A stretch of DNA of 64,000 bases from Veillonella sp. 3310 (GCF_003999875.1 NZ_RQVJ01000002.1:1-64000); one strand, 5' to 3'. Positions 44,239 to 53,172 are shown, counted from the first letter of the stretch. The notes: generated from the sequence alone by a model not told the origin. Numbers and translations are program-made.

Positions 44239-45756
44239 TTATTCTACAGTAGTGTCTTTTGTAATCACATAATAGTCAATAGGGAATACTTTCACATTTT
44301 TAACTCGTTTTGTTGTTACAACATTGGCGCTTGGATAGTACAAGAAATAACCAGCATTATCTTCTAGCAACACATTTTGAATATCCTTGACAATCGCTGT
44401 GCGTTCTTCTTCGTTAAATGTGGTTGTCATTTTATCAATTAACTCATCAACCTTCGGATTCGAATAGTCGCCACGATTGGATTTAGCACCACTTTTGAAA
44501 GCTAGGCTAAGGAACCAATATGGATCATTTGTGGACATTGTTACCCAGTTTGTTTCTCCCATATCAAAACCATTAGGAGCTAAAGTTAATAATTCATCAG
44601 GACCTTGTACACGTTTTAATTCGACTTCAACACCAGCTCGTTTTAAATCATCTTGAAGTTTTTCGTAAACGCTACTATCTTTACCAAAAAGAGCTAGCAC
44701 TAAGTGTAATGGTTTGCCATCTTTCATGTAGGTATCACCTTGTTTTGTGTAACCAGCTTGTTTTAGTAATTCATCTGCTTTAGCTAAATCTTTATGTTGT
44801 TTATTTTTTAGTTCGTCAAAGCCTAGGTTGGCTGTTGGAGGGAATGGGGCACCTCCAGTAACGGCACCATTACCGATTACTTTTGCTAATGCATCATAAT
44901 CGATCATATTTGCGATAGCTGCTCGTACGGTCGGATTTGATAATACATTGCCTTCACGGACATTCAACTGTAGCATATATGTGCGAACCCCTGCGGACTC
45001 AATGATGTTATAATCACCCTTTTCAAATAAACTTCGATTAGCACTATCTACCTTTTGGATCATATCTACATCTTTAGACTGTAGAGCCATAGCACGTTTA
45101 TTATTATCTTCTAGATCTTTAACTGTTAAAGAATCTAAAGCAGGTGTTCCACCCCAGTATTCTTTGAACTGCGCCAACTGAATTTCTTCTTTTTTTGTAT
45201 GTTTTACAATTTTGTAAGGACCAGTCAAAATTGGCGTATTATCCATATCTGTTGTACCTTGTACATCTACGATGACAAAAGCAGGCTCAGTTAAACTAGC
45301 TAGTAAATCAACATTTGGTTCTGTTGTTTTAATAATTAGATTTTGACCATCCACTGTAATAGAGTCTATCTTTACAGCTTCTTTGGAACGCTTGCTTTCG
45401 GCGATTGTACGTTCAATAGATGCTTTTACCGCCGTAGGTGTCATCATGGAACCATTATGGAATTTTACATTTTCGCGAATATGGAATTTCCAAGTCAATG
45501 GATCCACCACTTCCCAGGAATCGGCTAACTGAGGTTCAAATTTCATATCTGAACTTACTGTCGCCAACGTTTCGCCGGCACCGATTCGTGTTAATGTCCA
45601 CGCATCCCATTCATGTGTAGGATTCAATGTTTCACCAAACCAATATAAACCAAGATTTAAATGCTTGCCAGTTTTACTTGATTCATCAGAACCACAGCCA
45701 GCAATTAATCCGATAGCAACAAACAGTGTCATTGCTAGTGCAACCCATTTTTTCAT
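44239..45756 (-). CDS. Nickel/peptide ABC transporter substrate-binding lipoprotein, copy 2
   Basis: 505 residues, a clear paralogue of the copy at 42529 (for example LYWFGETLNPTHEWDAW, WKFHIRENVKFHNG). Lipobox LIAGC near residue 21. AGGAGG lies before the ATG. It is transcribed toward copy 1 and away from nikB. Having two binding proteins for one permease set may widen the ligand range. Differences are spread along the protein, so the duplication is not recent. Confidence 0.85.
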   Translation of the reverse strand: MKKWVALAMTLFVAIGLIAGCGSDESSKTGKHLNLGLYWFGETLNPTHEWDAWTLTRIGAGETLATVSSDMKFEPQLADSWEVVDPLTWKFHIRENVKFHNGSMMTPTAVKASIERTIAESKRSKEAVKIDSITVDGQNLIIKTTEPNVDLLASLTEPAFVIVDVQGTTDMDNTPILTGPYKIVKHTKKEEIQLAQFKEYWGGTPALDSLTVKDLEDNNKRAMALQSKDVDMIQKVDSANRSLFEKGDYNIIESAGVRTYMLQLNVREGNVLSNPTVRAAIANMIDYDALAKVIGNGAVTGGAPFPPTANLGFDELKNKQHKDLAKADELLKQAGYTKQGDTYMKDGKPLHLVLALFGKDSSVYEKLQDDLKRAGVEVELKRVQGPDELLTLAPNGFDMGETNWVTMSTNDPYWFLSLAFKSGAKSNRGDYSNPKVDELIDKMTTTFNEEERTAIVKDIQNVLLEDNAGYFLYYPSANVVTTKRVKNVKVFPIDYYVITKDTTVE

Positions 45757-45920
45757 ATATCCTCCTTATAAAAAACTAAAAGAATAACTATAGTATACCG
45801 TATCTTTCCTTAAAAGACAATGATTCTCATAAAAGTGAATATATGTTGGAAGTATATAATTTATTAACTGCTTTTACAATTATATATGTAATCATAGTCA
45901 GGGATAAAATTAAATTGCTG

Positions 45921-45984
45921 TATTTACAAAGAGAGGCCCTATCTTATATACTTTAAGGGAGAAAATATAAAGAAAAGGTGGATT
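45921..45984 (+). promoter_or_regulatory. nikB leader, related to the leader at 42400
   Basis: TTTACAAAGAGAGGCC followed by a TTATA..TATAA imperfect hairpin and GAAAAGGTGGATT directly before the nikB ATG. Both copies keep this order, although the hairpin base pairs differ. Confidence 0.55.
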
Positions 45985-45987
45985 GAT

Positions 45988-46926
45988 ATGGTACGAGTAT
46001 TATTATATAAATTGGCATCTATGGTGGGTGTATTATTAGCAGTTACATTGGGAACGTTTCTCTTAATGCAAATGTCTTCTGTAGACCCCGTATCGGCACG
46101 ATTTTATCTGCAAGGTATGACACCAGATCCTACTATAGTGGAACAAATTCGGCAAGAGTTAGGTCTTAATGACCCTTGGTATATACAATATGGTCGTTGG
46201 TTGTGGCAGATGTTACACGGAGATTTTGGACAGTCTATCTTCCTGAATGTGCCCGTTGTAGATTTGTTGCAAAGTGCTTTACCAAGGACCTTATCCTTGG
46301 TGGCGGTTTCCATTGGTTTAGGCAGTATCCTATCGATAGGGTTAGGAGGACTGGCAGCGCATTATAAAGATACTTGGATCGATTATGTGGTGCGTATAGT
46401 ATCCTTTCTAGCTTTAGCAGTACCAGCATTTTGGGTAGGTTTGTTGTTATTATATGCGCTAGCCGTGAAGATTCCTATTTTTTCTGTGACAAATACGAAG
46501 GGGTTAAGTGCTTACGTGTTGCCGAGTATTACCTTGGCGATTTGGTTTTGTGGCTTATACATTCGTCGTGTTCGCAATGCTGTGGTGCAAGCTCAAGCAT
46601 CATTGCCGGTGATAGGGGCAAAAACGATGGGTATACGGACACGATATATCTATCGCGATTACATTATTCCTCAAGTGCGCCTTGTGCTGTTATCCATGTT
46701 AGGGATTACGACCGGCGCTATGTTGGGCGGTTCTGCAGTGATTGAAACGGTATTTTCTGTCAAAGGGATGGGCCAACTCATGGTGCATGGTATTATTAGT
46801 CGTGATTATATTGTGATTCAAAGTTATATCGTATGGATTTCTCTAGTCTATGTGGTGGTCAATACATCAGTGGATATATGGATGTACTTACTTCATCCTG
46901 AAAGAAGATATGGAGGGCGCCCATGA
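45988..46926 (+). CDS. nikB: Nickel/peptide ABC transporter permease
   Basis: 312 residues, inner-membrane permease of the DppB/NikB type. N-terminal signal-anchor segment, the DPVSARFYLQGMTPD motif and about six membrane segments; the EAA-like loop (TMGIRTRYIYRDYIIPQVRL) contacts the ATPases. AAAGGTGGATTGAT is the ribosome region. It overlaps nikC by four bases. Confidence 0.88.
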   Translation: MVRVLLYKLASMVGVLLAVTLGTFLLMQMSSVDPVSARFYLQGMTPDPTIVEQIRQELGLNDPWYIQYGRWLWQMLHGDFGQSIFLNVPVVDLLQSALPRTLSLVAVSIGLGSILSIGLGGLAAHYKDTWIDYVVRIVSFLALAVPAFWVGLLLLYALAVKIPIFSVTNTKGLSAYVLPSITLAIWFCGLYIRRVRNAVVQAQASLPVIGAKTMGIRTRYIYRDYIIPQVRLVLLSMLGITTGAMLGGSAVIETVFSVKGMGQLMVHGIISRDYIVIQSYIVWISLVYVVVNTSVDIWMYLLHPERRYGGRP

Positions 46927-47732
46927 TTCGTTTATGGAAACAAGATAAGCTACTCTTAGGGGCCATTTTACTGACTATACTTTGGATGGGACTCTTTCTA
47001 TTTGGTTCTCACTTAGCTCCCTTTGACCCTAATGAGACAAATTTAGGGGCTAGATTACAAGATATAAGTGCGACGCATTTATTAGGTACGGACCAATTGG
47101 GTCGTGATGTACTTTCACGGATATTATGGGGCGGACAAGATTCATTGTTCATAGCTATATCCATCATTGCCATTAGCAGTATCATTGGCATTTGTATCGG
47201 TGGCCTGTTAAGTATGAGTCCTTGGTATATTGATGAATTGGGATCACGTTGCATCGATATGATACTAGGGTTCCCTAGCATGATCGTGGCCATTGCCTGC
47301 ATCGGTATATTGGGGCCGTCTGTGGAAAATATTATCATTTCACTGTGCCTAACTCGTTGGGCAGAATACGCAAAGATTACGCGGAACTTGGTGAATTTGG
47401 AAAAACAAGCACAATATGTGGTTGTAGCACGTATGTCTGGAGCGTCTTTGTGGTGCATTATCCGTCGCTACATGATTCCCAATCTTCGAGGAACTCTATT
47501 GTTGGTCATCATTCAACATATGGGGGACACGATTATTACGGTGGCAAGCTTTTCCTTGATCGGCATTGGCGTACAACCTCCTACACCAGAATGGGGTGCT
47601 ATCTTGCTGAATGCTCGAGATTTCTTGCAAACAGCGCCTTGGCTGTTGATCTATCCAGGGTTAGCAATTTTTATCACTGTTGTGTTATTAAATTACATTA
47701 GTGATGCCTTACAAGATGGTAGGCATGTGTAA
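46923..47732 (+). CDS. nikC: Nickel/peptide ABC transporter permease
   Basis: 269 residues, DppC/NikC type. HLLGTDQLGRDVLSRILWG near residue 50 is the family hallmark, with the EAA loop at ARMSGASLWCIIRRYMIPN. It pairs with NikB to form the channel. Its 3' end is the source of, or shares ancestry with, the remnant at 42459. Confidence 0.9.
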   Translation: MIRLWKQDKLLLGAILLTILWMGLFLFGSHLAPFDPNETNLGARLQDISATHLLGTDQLGRDVLSRILWGGQDSLFIAISIIAISSIIGICIGGLLSMSPWYIDELGSRCIDMILGFPSMIVAIACIGILGPSVENIIISLCLTRWAEYAKITRNLVNLEKQAQYVVVARMSGASLWCIIRRYMIPNLRGTLLLVIIQHMGDTIITVASFSLIGIGVQPPTPEWGAILLNARDFLQTAPWLLIYPGLAIFITVVLLNYISDALQDGRHV

Positions 47733-47747
47733 AGGGCGAAATAGTAG

Positions 47748-47794
47748 CCCCAATTTGATTCTTATGTAATGACAAAGGATAGTACTATTGACTA
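47748..47794 (+). pseudogene. 3' remnant of a nikA gene between nikC and nikD
   Basis: CCCAATTTGATTCTTATG to GTACTATTGACTAA matches the last 47 bases of nikA copy 1 (43998-44043) at roughly 39 positions. It shows that a nikA once lay between nikC and nikD and was deleted, leaving only its tail. The frame is broken in the remnant. Confidence 0.85.
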
Positions 47795-48558
47795 ATACAG
47801 ATTTAGTAAGCGTAGATAATTTATCCGTCTCTTATGATGGAGTAAAGGTCGTGAAAGAGGTATCTTTCACGTTAAAACAGAATGAAATCTTTGCCATCAT
47901 TGGTGAAAGTGGGTCCGGAAAATCTACTGTAGCGAAAGCTCTCTTAGGTTTGTTAGAACAGGCAGACCTAACGGGAGCCATCCACTATGGGGGAGATAAT
48001 TTGCTCACTTATGGCCCTAAGGAATGGCAAGGTGTACGTGGTGTAGATATAGCCATGATTTACCAAAATCCAGGTAATTATTTAAACCCATTCAAACGCA
48101 TTGGAGAGCAGATGAAAGTAATCTTAGCCTCCCATGGAAAGACCTACGATGAAGGCGATATTTTGAACCTGCTAGAGGCTGTTTCCTTACCACGAGGAAA
48201 AGTATTACTTGATTCCTATCCATTTCAACTGAGTGGGGGCATGCAACAGCGTGTGGCCATCGTTATGAGTTTACTCATACATCCACAACTACTTATTGCA
48301 GATGAACCGACTAGCGCTCTTGATGTATTGGTGCAACAGGACATTGTGAAAGTCCTACAAGAGGTACAACAGCGTTTGCAGAATACGTTGCTATTTATTA
48401 CTCACAATATTCAGATAGCTCGGACATTAGCGGATCGTGTGGGTATTATGCATGAAGGTGTGTTAGTGGAAGTCGGTAAGACCGAAGAGGTTTTATCGAA
48501 TCCGCAACATGAATATACGAAACTACTTTTACAGTCCTTGCAGGAGGTGAAAGTATGA
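47788..48558 (+). CDS. nikD: Nickel/peptide ABC transporter ATP-binding protein
   Basis: 256 residues. Walker A GESGSGKST, Q-loop YQNPG, signature LSGGMQQR and Walker B LLIADEPTSALD, then switch histidine ITHN. The start is a TTG at 47788 lying inside the nikA remnant, and its ribosome site AAAGGA (47774-47779) is also remnant sequence, read in another frame. It overlaps nikE by four bases. Confidence 0.88.
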   Translation: MTNTDLVSVDNLSVSYDGVKVVKEVSFTLKQNEIFAIIGESGSGKSTVAKALLGLLEQADLTGAIHYGGDNLLTYGPKEWQGVRGVDIAMIYQNPGNYLNPFKRIGEQMKVILASHGKTYDEGDILNLLEAVSLPRGKVLLDSYPFQLSGGMQQRVAIVMSLLIHPQLLIADEPTSALDVLVQQDIVKVLQEVQQRLQNTLLFITHNIQIARTLADRVGIMHEGVLVEVGKTEEVLSNPQHEYTKLLLQSLQEVKV

Positions 48559-49304
48559 TACTGGAAGCAAAGGGAATCAGCAAAGTGTACACGGGTAAAT
48601 CGGAAACGGTCACAGCTTTACACGATGTGAGCCTTAGCGTTGGTGTACAGGAGCGAATCGGTATTGCAGGAGGTAGTGGCTGTGGTAAAAGTACGTTACT
48701 ACGACTATTGTCCTTGCAAGAAGCACCTACTAAGGGGGAGTTAACTCTCTTTGGTCGGTCGGTGGCAGAGTGGAAAGGACATGAAACAGAGCTCTATCGT
48801 TCTTTGCAGATAATGTTTCAAAGTTCCTTTCACAGTATTAGCCCTCGGATGGCATTAGGTGAATTTATGTTAGAGCCTTGCGTGAACTTTGGTATAGGCA
48901 CAAAACAAGAGGCAAAAGAGCGCTGTGAATGGTGGCTTTCAAAAGTGGGATTGGATCTATCGGTGTGGCAGAAATACCGCCATGAATTGAGCGGAGGTCA
49001 GTTACAGCGATTGGCCTTAGCTCGAATGATGGCAGTCGGTGCTGAGCTGGTCTTGTTTGACGAACCGACGAGCGCCCTCGATGTGTGCAATCAAGCGCGG
49101 GTTATCGAACTGATTCAAAGCGTTTATGAAGAGCAACCATTTACCTATGTGTTCGTCAGCCATGACCTAGGAGTGTTGCAGGCTCTCACAGATCGCATTA
49201 TTGTCATGAAAGAGGGAACTATCGTTGAAACCTTGGCATCAAAAGATTTGGGATTAGCAATGCACCCGTATACACAACAATTATTGGCAGCTAGCCGTGG
49301 ATAA
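48555..49304 (+). CDS. nikE: Nickel/peptide ABC transporter ATP-binding protein
   Basis: 249 residues. Walker A GGSGCGKST, Q-loop FQSSFHSISPR, signature LSGGQLQR, Walker B LVLFDEPTSALD, switch VSHDLG. It forms the second ATPase of the transporter. GGAGGTG lies before the overlapping ATG. A terminator follows. Confidence 0.9.
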   Translation: MILEAKGISKVYTGKSETVTALHDVSLSVGVQERIGIAGGSGCGKSTLLRLLSLQEAPTKGELTLFGRSVAEWKGHETELYRSLQIMFQSSFHSISPRMALGEFMLEPCVNFGIGTKQEAKERCEWWLSKVGLDLSVWQKYRHELSGGQLQRLALARMMAVGAELVLFDEPTSALDVCNQARVIELIQSVYEEQPFTYVFVSHDLGVLQALTDRIIVMKEGTIVETLASKDLGLAMHPYTQQLLAASRG

Positions 49305-49331
49305 ATGGCTATTGCCTATAAAGTGGCAAAG

Positions 49332-49373
49332 ACCGCAACAGTTTCTTAGTGGAGAAAGTGTTGCGGTTTTTTG
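49332..49373 (+). terminator. Terminator of the nik operon
   Basis: ACCGCAACA-TTTC and GAAA-TGTTGCGGT arms, followed by TTTTTT. Confidence 0.9.
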
Positions 49374-49562
49374 TGTTGTATGGGTTGTTGTAGCGTGAGT
49401 AGCACATAGAGATTTAAAATACTGTAGGACGTTCTTAGATATAGTAGAAGGATAATAGAAATACAATCAGTGTAACTGATTAGTATATGCGTGGCGTCAT
49501 GTTTGCTTGATGTATGGAAAAGTAGGTGTATATCAACCAAGCGCATCTACATAAAAATTGCA

Positions 49563-49654
49563 TTAGTGATAGGGTGCATCGTAAGAATCCTTACAGGGAG
49601 TGAATGTAAATATTGGGGTTAGTGATAGCATGAATCGTAAAAAAATAGTATAAT
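49563..49654 (+). promoter_or_regulatory. Direct repeats and promoter upstream of the ECF transporter
   Basis: TTAGTGATAG..TG.ATCGTAA occurs at 49563-49588 and again at 49619-49644, 56 bases apart. The second copy overlaps the expected -35 region of a promoter whose -10 TATAAT is at 49649-49654. A regulator binding both repeats could control the ECF operon. The preceding 49374-49562 region holds nothing else I can name. Confidence 0.55.
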
Positions 49655-49707
49655 TGTATTTTAGAATATACGATACTATTAATATAGAAGAAGATAGGGA
49701 GGAACGA

Positions 49708-51174
49708 ATGAAAGAAATCAAAGATGTGTCGAAACTGAGTTATACCCATGTGCAGGGTGGTCAGTTTCGTTGGATAACGGTAAGTACCATCATGCTAGCT
49801 TTGGGAACGATTCTGCATGCAGTATCCCCAAGTGTGGCGGGAGTGACGCCGAACTGGACCATAGCGACCTATTGTGTAGCTATCAACTTAACGCGTCCGA
49901 CCCTTAGACAAAGTTTGGGCATCGGCTTGGTAGCCGCCTTGATCAATGTATTTACATCGAAATCGGCATTGCCATATGGCAACTTGATCAGTGAGCCTTT
50001 AGGGGCTTTCACATGTGCCGTATTAGTGCATTACATTTCTAATCTAAAAATTGGTAAGTTAAATTTGATGCCTATATTGAGCGCTTTCATCAGTACTGTG
50101 GCGTCTGGTGGCGCTTTCATTACTTGCTTGTATCTCGTGTTAGGTTTGCCTAGCAATGTGTATTGGAATGCCATGTGGCCATTGGTGTTGATGGTGGCCC
50201 TCTGTAATGCCGTAGTGGCACCATTCTTGTACATTCCGGCGCAAAAATTGTTGGCTCGCCAAACTGTGAAAGGACAACAATTGACGGACAGCAGTGATCA
50301 CAGTGATTTACACATTGTACCATCCGTGAAAGCTCCTATCGTCATCGATCATATGAGTTATCGTTATGGAAATCAAACGAAGTATGCCGTGAAAGACATC
50401 AACTTAGTTGTGAACGAAGGAGACTTTCTTGTCATCACAGGACCAGCAGGTTGTGGTAAATCTACCATCTGTATGGCCATGGCAGGGGCGGTGCCTAAGT
50501 TTTATGGTGGTACTATGGAAGGTATGGTATTCATCAATGGTAAAGCGGTGACACAATTAGAAATACCAGATGTAGCCGATGATATCGGTATTGTCTTAGC
50601 TGATTATGATACACAATTAGTAACAATGACGGTAGCAGAAGAAGTAGCCTTTGCCCTAGAAAATCGAGGCTATACGGCGGAAGCTATCGAAGAGCGTACT
50701 GCCATTGTATTGGATCAAGTGGGATTGACGGGCTTAGAAGACCGCAATGTATATAGCTTGTCTGGTGGTCAACGCCAGCGTTTAGCGATTGCCTCTGTAC
50801 TAGCTGTAAACCCATCTATCTTAGTCTTAGATGAACCAACTAGTTCCTTGGATCCAGAAGGAACAGAAGAATTGTATCGTTTGGTAGGTTCCTTGAATCG
50901 TGACCATGGTATTACTGTAGTTGTTATCGACCACGATTTACATGCTGTATTGCCGTACGCAAATCGTATGGTATTAGTCGATGGCGGGGAGCTAAAAATC
51001 GATAGTTCCGTAGAAGATGTGTTGTCTTACATGTATGATACAAATACCTATGTAGATGCATTACCATCCTTGTTTGTGACGTATAAATCATTAGCAGCGA
51101 AAGGGATCGCCTTAGATACACCATGGTTGTCCTTGGAATCTGCCCAGTCTAGTCTATTGAAAGGAGAACGCTAA
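49708..51174 (+). CDS. ECF transporter: membrane S-like domain fused to ATPase
   Basis: 488 residues. Residues about 20-200 form a hydrophobic domain with five or six membrane segments (LGTILHAVSPSVAGVTPNW, LGIGLVAALINVFTSKSALPYGNL), similar in style to ECF substrate-binding S components. An EcfA-type ATPase follows: Walker A GPAGCGKST near 245, signature LSGGQRQR near 351, Walker B ILVLDEPTSSLD near 372. Fusion of S component and ATPase in one chain is uncommon. The ILHAV-P-G pattern loosely recalls tryptophan transporters (TrpP), but the substrate is uncertain. ATG 49708 follows AGGGAGG; an upstream start would include it. Confidence 0.8.
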   Translation: MKEIKDVSKLSYTHVQGGQFRWITVSTIMLALGTILHAVSPSVAGVTPNWTIATYCVAINLTRPTLRQSLGIGLVAALINVFTSKSALPYGNLISEPLGAFTCAVLVHYISNLKIGKLNLMPILSAFISTVASGGAFITCLYLVLGLPSNVYWNAMWPLVLMVALCNAVVAPFLYIPAQKLLARQTVKGQQLTDSSDHSDLHIVPSVKAPIVIDHMSYRYGNQTKYAVKDINLVVNEGDFLVITGPAGCGKSTICMAMAGAVPKFYGGTMEGMVFINGKAVTQLEIPDVADDIGIVLADYDTQLVTMTVAEEVAFALENRGYTAEAIEERTAIVLDQVGLTGLEDRNVYSLSGGQRQRLAIASVLAVNPSILVLDEPTSSLDPEGTEELYRLVGSLNRDHGITVVVIDHDLHAVLPYANRMVLVDGGELKIDSSVEDVLSYMYDTNTYVDALPSLFVTYKSLAAKGIALDTPWLSLESAQSSLLKGER

Positions 51175-51175
51175 T

Positions 51176-51982
51176 ATGTTACAAGTTGAAAATTTGTGCT
51201 TTTCCTATGTGCCAGGACAAGACATTATGAAAGATGTGACTTTCACCATTGGCAGTGGTGAGTTCATTACATTAGGTGGTCGTAATGGTTGTGGGAAAAC
51301 GACAGTGACCCGTTTATTAGTGGGTTTAGAAACGCCATCTGAGGGCAAGATTTCCTACGATGGCCAAGATATTACACATATGCCTACCTCTGAAAGAGGG
51401 CGTTTTATTGGCTATGTATTTCAACAACCAGATCGTCAAATGTTCCGCCAAACCGTGGCAGAAGAGGTGGCATTTGGGCCTGAACAGTTGGGATATGATA
51501 AAGAAACCGTTTGTAGTATCGTGAAAGATGCGTTGGAACGAGTAGGCATTTCTCATTTAGCAGAATCCTATCCATTAGGACTGCGCCGTGGAGAAAAGCA
51601 ACGGGTAGCTATCGCCTCTGCCTTGGCGATGCAATCGAAATTGTTAATTCTTGATGAGCCAACGAGCGGTCAAGATGGAACGGAAACAAAGGAACTTTTG
51701 GTATTATTGCAAGAATTACAAGCTCAAGGTTTGACCATATTATTAATTACTCATGACATGGAAATTATGGCAGAATATTCTACACGAGTGATCATTATGG
51801 GATACGGCACGAAAGCTTTTGATGGATCCCCAGAAGAATTATTTACAAACCGTGAGGATCTGTTGGAACTTGGTTTGACAAAACCACCGAGTGTGGTACT
51901 CAGTGAAACGGTACCAGCCTTAGGGTATTGTAAGTCTATGAAAGAGTTTGAACTGCGATATGCAGAGTATGTGAAAGGTTAG
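51176..51982 (+). CDS. ECF transporter ATP-binding protein
   Basis: 268 residues, second EcfA-type ATPase. Walker A GGRNGCGKTT, Q-loop FQQPDRQMF and Walker B LLILDEPTSGQD are present. The signature region reads LRRGEKQR instead of LSGGQ-type, a deviation of the kind seen in one ATPase of asymmetric pairs. It pairs with the ATPase domain of the fused protein. Confidence 0.88.
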   Translation: MLQVENLCFSYVPGQDIMKDVTFTIGSGEFITLGGRNGCGKTTVTRLLVGLETPSEGKISYDGQDITHMPTSERGRFIGYVFQQPDRQMFRQTVAEEVAFGPEQLGYDKETVCSIVKDALERVGISHLAESYPLGLRRGEKQRVAIASALAMQSKLLILDEPTSGQDGTETKELLVLLQELQAQGLTILLITHDMEIMAEYSTRVIIMGYGTKAFDGSPEELFTNREDLLELGLTKPPSVVLSETVPALGYCKSMKEFELRYAEYVKG

Positions 51983-51992
51983 GAGGAGACTG

Positions 51993-52682
51993 ATGAAGTT
52001 TGTACCATTAACAAAAATTTGGGCTACTATTTTCGTGTCCATCTTAGCCATTGCTATGAAAACTCCAGAGCTATTGTTAGCTTTATTTGGGGTAGAATTG
52101 CTATTAATGTTGATTGGTGGTATCTTGTTCCGTCAATGGAAACCTTTATTGGCTTTAATTGGATTTTCTGCATTCTTAGGTATCGTACAGTATTTGGGTA
52201 GCTGGTCTGTGGATTCTGCTATTGTGACGGCTTTGCGCATGTTGACGATGACTACTATTTTTATGATGCTCATCGTGACAACAAAAACACAAGATTTAAC
52301 AGTGGCTCTTGTGCAACAATGTCGCATCCCCTATGCCTATGCATTTATGTTTACAGCGGCTTTACGATTTGTACCAGACTTTTTACGTGAAAGTAAAGCG
52401 GTACAAGAAGCACAGGCTTGCCGTGGCATGTCTTTAGAAGGCAATTGGCTGACAAAGATAAAATCTTACATGACTGTAATTCAACCATTGATGCTGAAAT
52501 CATTAAGTCGATCTGAGACAATGGCGTTATCTTTGGAACTTCGAGGCTTTGGGAGTCAGCAACATACGTTTATGCGAAAAGTAAGTTTACAAGGCATTGA
52601 TTATGTGGCGTTTTTTGTGATGCTAATAGTGACTCTTTTGTCACTATGTAGCCTGTGGGGCGTCTCTTGTTTCGCTATGTAG
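51993..52682 (+). CDS. ECF transporter transmembrane T component
   Basis: 229 residues, CbiQ/EcfT family, four to six membrane segments. Coupling motifs ACRGMSLEG and SLELRGFG (A-R-G type) that contact the ATPases are present. GGAGGAGA precedes the ATG. The last codons and stop (GTCTCTTGTTTCGCTATGTAG) recur in the duplicated region at 53210. Confidence 0.88.
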   Translation: MKFVPLTKIWATIFVSILAIAMKTPELLLALFGVELLLMLIGGILFRQWKPLLALIGFSAFLGIVQYLGSWSVDSAIVTALRMLTMTTIFMMLIVTTKTQDLTVALVQQCRIPYAYAFMFTAALRFVPDFLRESKAVQEAQACRGMSLEGNWLTKIKSYMTVIQPLMLKSLSRSETMALSLELRGFGSQQHTFMRKVSLQGIDYVAFFVMLIVTLLSLCSLWGVSCFAM

Positions 52683-52855
52683 CCTGTGGCGGTTTTAACT
52701 GAATAGTGCCGAAGGGAAGAGCACGGTATACCCTCTCTCAAACGGTATTTCATAATGTTTGTTCGGGGGCACACCGTGCTCTTCTTGTGTTTGTGTTATT
52801 TAGTTAGTAAGGGCGCCACAAGGCTACTACGCCTAACTGCGGTTCTTTGGAGAAG
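52659..52855. repeat. Duplicated segment upstream of locus B
   Basis: Sequence from the EcfT stop codon through hairpin copy 2 to TAACTGCGG (52855) is found again, in two pieces, at 53210-53276 and 53441-53535, on the other side of locus B. Shared words include GCTATGTAGCCTGTGGCG, GGGGGCACACCGTGCTCTTC and TTAGTTAGTAAGG.GCCACA. Confidence 0.8.
52717..52784 (+). repeat. Dispersed hairpin repeat, copy 2
   Basis: AAGAGCACGG and CCGTGCTCTT arms with the invariant core AAACGGTATTTCATAATGTTT between them. It follows the ECF operon and probably acts as its terminator. Confidence 0.8.
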
Positions 52856-52902
52856 AAGGTGTATTTTTTTGAGAAATATTAACGATATGAGAAGTTTTGT
52901 AG

Positions 52903-52908
52903 TATAAT
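52903..52908 (+). promoter_or_regulatory. Promoter -10 of locus B toxin
   Basis: TATAAT at 52903-52908 with TTAACG 18 bases upstream. The transcript would begin near the conserved leader (GAGCCGACAACGTG). Confidence 0.55.
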
Positions 52909-52975
52909 AAAAGTGTAAGAGCCGACAACGTGTTGTTGGGCTCATCTCTTCCTAGTATGGGAGGAGGTGGTTGCT

Positions 52976-53053
52976 ATGACTAAATATGAAAAAATCTCAT
53001 TGATTATTTCTATTGCTAGTTTAGCAATTCAGCTCATTGATCTACTTAAGTAG
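52976..53053 (+). CDS. Small hydrophobic toxin-like peptide, locus B
   Basis: 25 residues: MTKYEKISLIISI is identical to locus A, then a diverged hydrophobic stretch ends in LIDLLK. Ribosome site GGGAGGAGGTGG before the ATG, with a CTTCC leader segment able to cover it. Single membrane segment; type I toxin-like by form and context. Confidence 0.75.
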   Translation: MTKYEKISLIISIASLAIQLIDLLK

Positions 53054-53062
53054 ACAATGAAA

Positions 53063-53172
53063 AAGCCTAACGTATAAGGTCTACTACACCTTGACACGTT
53101 AGGCCGTTTCTAATTTTTAAACTCTAGAGATGAGCCTAACGCTAGCTGCACGTTGACGGCTCTTCTTTTCTT
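53063..53172 (-). ncRNA. Predicted antisense antitoxin RNA, locus B
   Basis: Minus-strand TGTTATACT, with TATACT at 53184-53179 and TTGTAA 18 bases upstream, predicts a start near 53172. The RNA starts with GAAGAGCCGTCAACGTG, then GCGTTAGGCTCATCTC, and ends in the GCCTAACG/CGTTAGGC terminator at 53065-53104. Same plan as locus A. Confidence 0.65.
53065..53104. terminator. Shared bidirectional terminator, locus B
   Basis: GCCTAACG/CGTTAGGC outer stem and perfect AAGGT/ACCTT inner stem around CTACTAC. Confidence 0.75.

Noticed and set aside
52019-52201. 60-codon frame inside the EcfT gene
   Set aside because: Alternate-frame shadow of a well-supported gene.
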